DNA of 35,005 bases from Enterococcus sp. DIV0212c (GTDB taxonomy: Bacteria > Bacillota > Bacilli > Lactobacillales > Enterococcaceae). Within the stretch, counting starts at the first letter, position 1; each line of letters opens with the position of its first letter. The notes below the pieces were generated by a model. The model saw only the letters and a program-made list of their open reading frames with translations. It was not told where the DNA came from and did not search any database. The stretch lies in assembly GCF_017377505.1 (NCBI RefSeq), contig NZ_JAFREN010000028.1, positions 1 through 35,005 on the forward strand. Reading direction: 5' to 3'. Shown piece by piece: positions 25,102-31,722 of this stretch. Made by a program: the position numbers and the translations under genes.

Positions 25102-26721
25102 TCACTTAATAGATATTTTGCCAAAATCATTTAGTTTATAGTCCCAATTATAAAACGGGGGTCCATCTGTTAATAATTTAGGCTCAATATAAACTGTTAA
25201 CCAATATTTCAAATTTTTGTTAAAATCTATTATTGGAATTTCTTCTGTTTTTCTATTAGATGAGTTATGAATTGTCTTGGAGTCTGTAAGCTGATAGCCC
25301 GCATAAGAATAAAATGCGGGAATCTTCAAATCAACTTTATACCCACTATATTTCTTTTCATTCAATGACAATGAAACAGTTTTAAAAGACTGGTTTGTAT
25401 CGGCAACACAAGTCGGAATTATCATGCTTAATGTTTGTTTTATATCCAAAGTGTTATCAATTGGTATATTTTTCAGCAAAGTAGCCAGCGTTGTTGGAAC
25501 AACTAAATCCTGATTAGGTGAAATAACTTCACCTTTAATATTTAGATCAGCATTCTTTTGGGGGATCTTTTTATTTGTAATAGTAGCGGCAAAATAATTC
25601 TCTGTTTTATTACCATCTACTTCAAATGGGTATTTTGTATCGTGATCTTCTTGATATCCCTGTGGAGACTTTACTTCTTTAGCATAATAGTTACCATTTT
25701 CTAAATTTACAGGCAAATAGATAATACCGTCATTATCGGTTTTCAAATTAGCCAATACCTTTATACCGTTACTCGTAAATATATCAAATTCAGCATCCGG
25801 AAGTTTAATATTATTATCGTCTTCGTCTACCTTTTCTATCATCGCTACTGGAACTGCAAACGTTATTTCATTTATCTTAAATTGTTGCAGATTTTTTTGA
25901 CCTCCTGTAGAACCCGAAAGAATTAAACTTTTAGCCGATGGAGCATCTGTATTAATCAATCCATTCATATCTATACTCCAGATTTTAAAAACGTCACTAT
26001 CGTTATATTGACTAGAAAACAATTTAGATGAATAACTATAATTTACAAGCAAATTTTTAAACGTGTTATTTGCAGGTGCTACTATCTCTTGTGGTGATGA
26101 AAATGGTCCATAAATATCTTTATTATCAACTGTCTGTATGGATTTGGCAGCATCACTCTTTCCAATAATGAAAGCTCCAAAGCTCTTATTTTTAAATCTA
26201 ACAGGATCTGCATCGGCTTTACCAACCGTACCATATACAGAATTATAATACGTATCTAGCTTAAAACCCAGACTACCGTTCAAACCACCTAGTCCAAAAC
26301 CATTTCCCGCTCCACCGATGGAAGTTATGCTATCATCGTGGAAACCAATCCCCATACCATCAGCACCCCCTTGTGCCTGGCTTTTATTTCCAATATTGAC
26401 ATCCACATCAATGTTTATATCTTGGTCAAATTTAATTTTTTTATTGAATGTTGCTGAACCGACTTGATACTGAACATCGGGTGTCACAGTTAAGTAACCT
26501 GAATTTTGATCGTACGTAGCAGAACCATTTAACTGAAAGTAATCTAAAAAATTATCTTTTGTTATCGTAATGTATCCTTTTATGTCTGATAAATTCCCCT
26601 TCAATTGCTCATTTTTGCCTTGAATATTTTCAACATTCATCTCGACTCCAAATGCTTTTGTTGGACTTAAACATTGTGATATGACTATCAAAAACATTAA
26701 AATTTTAATTATTTTTTTCAT
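25102..26721 (-). CDS. Secreted L-type lectin plus Cna-B protein
   Basis: A 539-residue secreted protein has a signal peptide (about 1-26, ending KAFGVEM). The L-type (legume-like) lectin domain (about 55-290) carries QGGADGMGIGFHDD (Asp121) and LGFKLDTYYN (Asp156, Asn160), which correspond to carbohydrate and metal-site residues. A SpaA/Cna-B domain (about 294-375) has the isopeptide candidates Lys297 in MIEKVDE and Glu349 in YYAKEVKSPQGY. The last 160 residues form a domain I do not recognise; its final 51 residues recur as the fragment at 24067. There is no sorting signal or WxL motif, so it must be held by partners, plausibly the TasA-like fibre encoded around it. Confidence 0.85.
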   Translation of the reverse strand: MKKIIKILMFLIVISQCLSPTKAFGVEMNVENIQGKNEQLKGNLSDIKGYITITKDNFLDYFQLNGSATYDQNSGYLTVTPDVQYQVGSATFNKKIKFDQDINIDVDVNIGNKSQAQGGADGMGIGFHDDSITSIGGAGNGFGLGGLNGSLGFKLDTYYNSVYGTVGKADADPVRFKNKSFGAFIIGKSDAAKSIQTVDNKDIYGPFSSPQEIVAPANNTFKNLLVNYSYSSKLFSSQYNDSDVFKIWSIDMNGLINTDAPSAKSLILSGSTGGQKNLQQFKINEITFAVPVAMIEKVDEDDNNIKLPDAEFDIFTSNGIKVLANLKTDNDGIIYLPVNLENGNYYAKEVKSPQGYQEDHDTKYPFEVDGNKTENYFAATITNKKIPQKNADLNIKGEVISPNQDLVVPTTLATLLKNIPIDNTLDIKQTLSMIIPTCVADTNQSFKTVSLSLNEKKYSGYKVDLKIPAFYSYAGYQLTDSKTIHNSSNRKTEEIPIIDFNKNLKYWLTVYIEPKLLTDGPPFYNWDYKLNDFGKISIK

Positions 26722-26865
26722 ATTTTGTTACCCTTTCAAAAATGGTACTCCTCTTGATTAACTTCCCTCTATTAATTATCCAGATCAATACTGTATTAAG
26801 CATTTTTGAATCTGTATTAATTGAGTTTGAAAAACAACTAGTAAGAAGAGTTGCACATGAATTTT

Positions 26866-27708
26866 TTATTTCAGTTGTTCAGCCAATAATGAATAGACTT
26901 TCCCACTCTTATCCAGTTTCCATTCATCTACTAAAGGCTGAGTCAGGTCATGAGCGTCCATATAAACTTTTAATTTATAAAACATCCCTTTATATTTGTT
27001 TGGAAGCCCGTTTGATAACGTCACACTTTTCAATAACGGTTCGCTCCATTCACCCGACTCTAATGGTTTTAAATAGTAAAAATAGCCATTCTCATATGTC
27101 CAATTTTTTTCTAGTTCATTTGGAGGTGTTTCTTTAAATGTATCAGCAAAATTTAAGGTGATATAGTTCAACGTTGTCTTTGCTCTTTCTAAGCTATTAT
27201 ATTCATACATCCCTGTTTTATTGATCGGATCAGATACTATTGCGGTGTCTGCTACATAGTAGTGACCAGTGTTAGCATACGTTCCATGATTCTCGGCTGC
27301 TTTGACCCAAGTATCTGTATTCTCTTCATCTAAAATAGGTTGTGTTGGTGCAGAAACAGTTTTCAAATTACCATTTCCTGTTTGATCTGTATTATCTACT
27401 TGTAGCGTTGCTAAAAACTCATAGAGTGAAACACGAACAAAGCTTGTAGCTTGTCCACTATTTTTGATTCTTATTTCTTTAGTCGTGGTACTTCCAGGTT
27501 GCCAATTTCGGTTAGGCACAAAAACTTCATCAATTTCTGCCGTCAGTTTTGTTCCTTTAAAAGTATTTACACGATTATCTGATGAGTTAAGCCAGGCATA
27601 TGTTCCGCTGAAGGCAGTTACGCCGACAATAAAAGTAGTAGTCAGCAGTCCCATTAACCACTTGCTCTTTAAAGTATTTTTTCGGTTCTGCTTTGACTTT
27701 TTTTTCAT
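26866..27708 (-). CDS. BsaA/TasA-like SipW-dependent matrix protein (second copy)
   Basis: A 280-residue protein of the TasA/CalY (camelysin) superfamily, BsaA branch. The basic N-terminus and hydrophobic core end in SGTYAWLNSSDNRVNTFKG, the characteristic SipW-type cleavage region. The mature domain begins EIDEVFVPNRNWQPGSTTTK then EIRIKNSGQATSFVRV, as in the other copies. A large insertion (about 110-190) separates the jelly-roll strands, and the C-terminus has YFYYLKPLESGEWSEPLL and MFYKLKVYMDAHDL. The family forms extracellular fibres in biofilm matrix. AAAGGAGG lies 9 bases before ATG, 18 bases after the preceding sortase-substrate gene, so the two are co-transcribed. Confidence 0.88.
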   Translation of the reverse strand: MKKKSKQNRKNTLKSKWLMGLLTTTFIVGVTAFSGTYAWLNSSDNRVNTFKGTKLTAEIDEVFVPNRNWQPGSTTTKEIRIKNSGQATSFVRVSLYEFLATLQVDNTDQTGNGNLKTVSAPTQPILDEENTDTWVKAAENHGTYANTGHYYVADTAIVSDPINKTGMYEYNSLERAKTTLNYITLNFADTFKETPPNELEKNWTYENGYFYYLKPLESGEWSEPLLKSVTLSNGLPNKYKGMFYKLKVYMDAHDLTQPLVDEWKLDKSGKVYSLLAEQLK

Positions 27709-27726
27709 GTCTTACAGCCTCCTTTC

Positions 27727-28446
27727 TCAGCGTTCATCTCTTTTATCTTTCTCAATTTTTGAGCGTTTCGATTTCCAAACTAGTAATACAATTAGAATAA
27801 GAAACAAGCCTAAACAAAGAAAAATCATTCCTTGTCGTATAGCCTCTCCTGTTGAAGGAAATTTCCCAAAAGGTTTTTTAATCACCGATTCTATCGTTGA
27901 TTCTGTTGTTGGAGCTGTTGTCGATATAGCATAAAAAGACCACACATTATCCATGACATTCTTAACAACAAAATCTTGGTTTGTGTACTGTCCAGATAAG
28001 GAAAAATCGACTTCTAACGCACGGCTATCTCCTGCCTGAAAAACACCTAAATCCAGTGGTTTTTGTTGTAAATTTATGCTATCGCTAACACCTGAAATAG
28101 GTCCTTTATACACGACTTTACTTTGATAAGTCAGCGTCATTTGGATGGCATTTGATAGGTCAAGATTACCGGAAACTTGTGCCGGAGAAATCAACATATT
28201 GAGCTGATAGGGAATTCCCTTTTCCATATTGACCATGGAAATAGTAGTGTGCCATTGTTTTCCTGGCATCACATCCGTAACCTCCATTAAATATTCACCA
28301 TTTTCTTTAGCCATAATGCCATTTTCATCACCAACAACCATTCCAGGCGGCAATTCTTGCGCATGCGTTTGAACTGGATGTACTCCAATAACCAACAATC
28401 CGAATAAAAAGAGATAAAAGATTTTTGACCATTTATTGTGCGCCAT
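27727..28446 (-). CDS. Sortase-anchored protein with TasA/CalY-like ectodomain
   Basis: A 239-residue protein has a Sec signal peptide (about 1-29, THAQE). Its ectodomain (about 48-172) resembles the TasA/camelysin jelly roll: EVTDVMPGKQWHTTISMVN, IPYQLNMLISPA, IQMTLTYQSKVVYKGPI and LDLGVFQAGDSRALEVDFSL follow the order seen in CalY/TasA proteins. A short Thr/Ser spacer leads to the sorting motif FPSTGE (196-201), a hydrophobic segment and a basic tail. It lacks a SipW-type signal, so it is probably the wall anchor or base of the fibre. AGGAGG precedes ATG. It starts a transcript after a terminator and a leader with inverted repeats. Confidence 0.82.
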   Translation of the reverse strand: MAHNKWSKIFYLFLFGLLVIGVHPVQTHAQELPPGMVVGDENGIMAKENGEYLMEVTDVMPGKQWHTTISMVNMEKGIPYQLNMLISPAQVSGNLDLSNAIQMTLTYQSKVVYKGPISGVSDSINLQQKPLDLGVFQAGDSRALEVDFSLSGQYTNQDFVVKNVMDNVWSFYAISTTAPTTESTIESVIKKPFGKFPSTGEAIRQGMIFLCLGLFLILIVLLVWKSKRSKIEKDKRDER

Positions 28447-28452
28447 TCTTTT

Positions 28453-28561
28453 CCTCCTAGTTTTAAAGCTAGATGTTCATGTTTTGAAATGCACATTATA
28501 AATGAGTTTTTTGCTCATTACACGTTGCCATTTCCTCTGAGAAATTTACTCATCTAGCTTG
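28453..28561 (-). promoter_or_regulatory. Leader with nested inverted repeats upstream of the anchor gene
   Basis: AAGCTAGATG (28466-28475) and CATCTAGCTT (28551-28560) are perfect inverted repeats. They enclose a second one, AATGAG/CTCATT (28501-28519). The ribosome site (28453-28460) follows directly and could pair in part with CTAG of the repeat. A TATAAT-like sequence inside the repeat leaves open whether this is a transcribed leader or an operator region. Confidence 0.35.
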
Positions 28562-28613
28562 ATAATGTGACTTAACATTCATTTACAACTTCGTTATATT
28601 CTTTAATTGTTTC

Positions 28614-28665
28614 AAAAAAATAACTGGTTAGTGGTTGATGATTGGATGCATCACTCACTAACCAG
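28614..28665 (-). terminator. Strong terminator after the first BsaA-type gene
   Basis: CTGGTTAGTG (28624-28633) pairs with CACTAACCAG (28656-28665), extended by a partly paired inner stem. Seven Ts follow on the minus strand (28614-28620). It closes the SipW-BsaA transcript. Confidence 0.88.
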
Positions 28666-28713
28666 CTAATATTATTGTAACTATTGAACTATTTTATTTT
28701 TTCATTTAATCTT

Positions 28714-29736
28714 CTATTTGAATAAACCTTCTAAAGCCGTTGTTAAATCAGCATTTGTGTTATTTACCCAATCAGTACTGTTAACAGCTTCTTTCGCTGC
28801 TTGGATACCTGTAGAATTAACAATTAAGTCGAATTGTACTTTACTGTAGCTGTTATCTGCAGTATTTGCTAATGTAACTGAGTCTAATAATTGTGCTGTT
28901 TGAGTTTGTGATGCTACAATACCTACATAGTAGAAGTAACCATCTGCTGCATTGTAATACCATTTACCAGTTGTTGGTGTTGACGCTAAATTAACAAAGT
29001 TTAATTTAATGTTTGAGTCTGAACCTGCATCAACTGTCGCAGTACCATTTGCATCGATTGTCAAGGTTGGTTTGTATGTTGGCGCTTTTGCCCAATCCAT
29101 ATCAACTGGTGTTGCTGCTAGATCTACATATTTAAATTCTGCAGCTGAAGGTGTAATTGTTCCGTCTTCTGCACGGCTATATGAACCAGCTTTTGCATAA
29201 TATTGTTCTGTACCATTATCCCAATATGAAACATAACGGTATGTTGAACCAGCTTCGGTTGTTACAACTTGTTCTTTTGCTTTTAATGTGTAAGTTCCTG
29301 CGTAATCGCCGCCTTCAACAACAAATGTTGTTGCTGCCACTTTAGATGGTGTCCAATCCCCAGTTTTTTCTGTCAATGGATATAAATAAACCTCTTTTTT
29401 TGTTTTTCCATTTAAAATTGCTGGATCATTACTTGTTTTTGAAGAAGCATCCGTTAGTTTTGTTAAAATTTCACTAAAAGATACACGGATCATTGAATCA
29501 TAGTCACCTGAGTTTAAAATTGCAACATCTTTATTTACTTTTTGTCCAGGCTTCCAATCAGTTGGTGGCGTAAAGGTTTCGACTACTTCTACATCACTAC
29601 CGGCAATATTCCCCTCAAAGTGGTTTTTTGCGCTATCTTGACTGGTAAACCAGGCAAATGTTCCTGCTAATGCAGCCATAGCTGCTAGTGTTGTAGCAGC
29701 TACAACCCATTTTTTCTTGTTCTTATTTTGTTTCAT
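28714..29736 (-). CDS. BsaA/TasA-like SipW-dependent matrix protein (first copy, major subunit)
   Basis: A 340-residue protein of the BsaA family of SipW-dependent biofilm matrix proteins. The basic N-terminus (KQNKNKKK) and hydrophobic core end in GTFAWFTSQDSAKNHFEG, a textbook SipW cleavage context. The mature part has VETFTPPTDWKPGQKVNK then AILNSGDYDSMIRVSF, shared with the other copies, and an Ala/Thr-rich insertion (about 100-230). It is directly downstream of sipW, overlapping its stop (ATGA), with a strong AGGAGG site and a strong terminator. That makes it the likely abundant fibre subunit. In Clostridium perfringens, BsaA with SipW makes matrix polymers; the same role here is inference. 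Confidence 0.9.
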   Translation of the reverse strand: MKQNKNKKKWVVAATTLAAMAALAGTFAWFTSQDSAKNHFEGNIAGSDVEVVETFTPPTDWKPGQKVNKDVAILNSGDYDSMIRVSFSEILTKLTDASSKTSNDPAILNGKTKKEVYLYPLTEKTGDWTPSKVAATTFVVEGGDYAGTYTLKAKEQVVTTEAGSTYRYVSYWDNGTEQYYAKAGSYSRAEDGTITPSAAEFKYVDLAATPVDMDWAKAPTYKPTLTIDANGTATVDAGSDSNIKLNFVNLASTPTTGKWYYNAADGYFYYVGIVASQTQTAQLLDSVTLANTADNSYSKVQFDLIVNSTGIQAAKEAVNSTDWVNNTNADLTTALEGLFK

Positions 29737-29768
29737 TGGTGTTTCCTCCTAGTGTGTGTTTTATTTAT
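29732..29768 (-). repeat. Shared ribosome-site leader, copy 2
   Basis: This is the near-identical partner of 18193-18233. Here the leader is translated as the last codons of SipW (ending NINKTHTRRKHQ) while also carrying the AGGAGG site for the next gene. Confidence 0.7.
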
Positions 29769-30563
29769 ATTAACCTTAGATAAGGTAATATCAGTTTTAG
29801 GTTTTGTTTTTCGTTTTTTCTGAGGATGACTTTTTACTGAACCATTTAGGATATAAATTCGAGTGACCCAGACAAAACCAGTAATGCTGATCAGAAAGAT
29901 AAGTGAAACAAGCCAATTTTCTTTTATGAAAGCTAAAATGCCACCGATTTTCGGCACACGAACCGTTACTTTCCCAACTAGTGCTCTAGAGCTGATGGGT
30001 AAATCATCGGATTTGTTCGCATCTCCCCGAGTAGTGAAGAAGATCCCTTTTTCTTCACCCAAATGATCATCTATTTTAGCCACTCTATGCGTTAGAAAAT
30101 TAGTACTTTTATTTGTTGGATTCGTTGATGGACGATAGGTGATTACATCCCCAACTTTTACTTGCTCAGCAGAAACTTCTTTGATAACCAACATATCACC
30201 GGCTCGAAATCCACCATTTTTTAAGGTGTTATCTGGCGAGACCATTGAGTTGGTTAAAACACCAAACATTCGATAGCCGTTTAATGCCTTATCTTGTTGC
30301 TGCATTATCGCCATTAAACTAGAACCTACCAACAAACTCAGCATCAAAACATAGAAAATGATATTCCAAATGAAGAGAAATAATCTTTGTCCTTTTGAAG
30401 GAGGAAGTGGAGATTTTTTTTTCTTTTTCCGATTCACCGATCCATTTTTACTGGGTGATCCAGAACTTCCTACTTTACTTTTGGCTTTACGAGTATGATC
30501 AGAATTAGTCTTCCTCGTTTTGCTCTTCTTTACAGAACCGTTTGGTTTTTCTTTATTCATCAT
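29733..30563 (-). CDS. sipW: ER-type signal peptidase SipW
   Basis: A 276-residue signal peptidase of the SipW/ER type, using a Ser-His dyad. It has a very basic, Ser-rich cytosolic extension (1-60, with NRKKKKKSP), a membrane helix (about 61-86) and catalytic Ser106 in LTNSMVSP. His159 in FLTHRVAKID takes the place of Lys, and the acidic box is TTRGDANKSDD (Asp181). A second helix (about 217-238) and a basic tail follow. It should process the BsaA/TasA-type proteins encoded downstream. I chose ATG 30563 (or 30560, one residue shorter) because GAGG lies 5 or 8 bases away; an upstream in-frame start lacks a site. It is 88 bases after the regulator gene. Confidence 0.92.
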   Translation of the reverse strand: MMNKEKPNGSVKKSKTRKTNSDHTRKAKSKVGSSGSPSKNGSVNRKKKKKSPLPPSKGQRLFLFIWNIIFYVLMLSLLVGSSLMAIMQQQDKALNGYRMFGVLTNSMVSPDNTLKNGGFRAGDMLVIKEVSAEQVKVGDVITYRPSTNPTNKSTNFLTHRVAKIDDHLGEEKGIFFTTRGDANKSDDLPISSRALVGKVTVRVPKIGGILAFIKENWLVSLIFLISITGFVWVTRIYILNGSVKSHPQKKRKTKPKTDITLSKVNINKTHTRRKHQ

Positions 30564-30651
30564 TTCATCCTCTATAGTTTTTTTACTAGCTTTACAGCTA
30601 AAGACTTTCATAACTATCAGTCAGCTTGTTTCTGTTATTACATATATTTAA

Positions 30652-31386
30652 TTAGAATATATATGAATGTTTTGCATTCATTAACATATATCCTTTTGAT
30701 CGGACCGTTTTGATATAGTTCGGATGTGCCGTATCTAATTCCATTTTCTTCCGTAAATGAAAGATTAGATTGCTTATTCGATATTGCTTATTCTGTGAGT
30801 CCGAATTTGTATATTTATCTTGCCAAATCGCTTTATAAATTTCTTCATAGGTCACAGCTTTACCTTTATTTTCTAGTAAAATCGAGAGTATTTGAAATTC
30901 AAGTTTGGTTAAACTGATCTCTTTTCCCTCCAAAACAACACTTAAGTTGTTTTGGATGAGCTTTAGCTGACTTTGGAAAAGTTCTTGCTTATCATATGAG
31001 AAAATTTTGTTTTCCACTTCTCGTTCATTTGTAAATCTGTTTAATATATTGGAAAATTGTAATAAAAATTCTTCTTGCTCTACTTCAACATCTACCACAC
31101 CATCCGCTCCCAACTGAAGATAAACAATCTTGCTTGTTTTGCTCACTTTTTTAGATACAATCCAAATCAAAGCTTTAAAGTTACGTCTAAGTTCTAAAAT
31201 CAGTTCACAAGTACGGTTCAACTCAACTAATGGAGATTCTTCGATTATTAAGGCATCCATTTTTGAGGCTTCGGTAAATATGTCAGCTTTTGTCAGCGGA
31301 TATATTTGATATCTTGTTTTATTGAACTGTTCGGTGTATCTACTTTTTTTCAGATTTCCAGTTGGTATGATGCCTATCTTATACAT
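30652..31386 (-). CDS. OmpR-type regulator with degenerate receiver (fibre locus)
   Basis: A 244-residue paralogue of the regulator at 22927. The receiver outline is present (IVYLQLGADGVVD), but the N-terminal acidic pair is replaced (Pro8, Thr9), and Glu49 in MDALIIEES is at the phospho-Asp position. The C-terminal winged helix (about 147-238) includes ISLTKLEFQILSILL and RISNLIFHLRKKM, almost the same recognition region as its paralogue. This suggests overlapping DNA targets. No terminator separates it from sipW 88 bases downstream, so it may be autoregulated within the operon. AAAGGAAA precedes ATG. It is divergent from the Mga-like gene at 31723. Confidence 0.88.
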   Translation of the reverse strand: MYKIGIIPTGNLKKSRYTEQFNKTRYQIYPLTKADIFTEASKMDALIIEESPLVELNRTCELILELRRNFKALIWIVSKKVSKTSKIVYLQLGADGVVDVEVEQEEFLLQFSNILNRFTNEREVENKIFSYDKQELFQSQLKLIQNNLSVVLEGKEISLTKLEFQILSILLENKGKAVTYEEIYKAIWQDKYTNSDSQNKQYRISNLIFHLRKKMELDTAHPNYIKTVRSKGYMLMNAKHSYIF

Positions 31387-31722
31387 ATATATTTCCTTTC
31401 TTTCTTAAGTAACTCTCAATCATGATTAACCGTATACCTCAATCAAATATCTATTTTTTTAAAATCAATATCATAAACATAAGTGATTTTATCTATTATT
31501 TTTATCAATATACAAAAAAACAAGAACTTATTTCTCTTAAATTATATCTTTTTATTTTAAATTCAAATTACAAAAAATACTTTTTTTTCCGATATTTTTG
31601 AAAAAAGTTGAAAAATGATTAAAGAAACAGCATTTCCTCCTTAACTAATATTGTTTTTCGTGTTATATTTCTTAATAATAAAAAAATCGTATTTTATATA
31701 TATAAAAGGAAAGTATGACACT
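31387..31722. other. Divergent promoter region, AT-rich
   Basis: No gene is visible in these 336 bases between the fibre-locus regulator (minus) and the Mga-like gene (plus). The stretch holds the conserved element at 31544-31603 and long A/T runs. It should contain both promoters, but I cannot pick a convincing -35/-10 pair in sequence this AT-rich. Confidence 0.7.
31544..31603 (-). repeat. Conserved upstream element of paralogous regulators, copy 2
   Basis: It matches 23715-23775 with the core AATTACAAAAAATACTT and TTTTTCCG. It lies 158-217 bases upstream of the regulator start and about 120 bases upstream of the divergent Mga-like gene. Confidence 0.6.
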
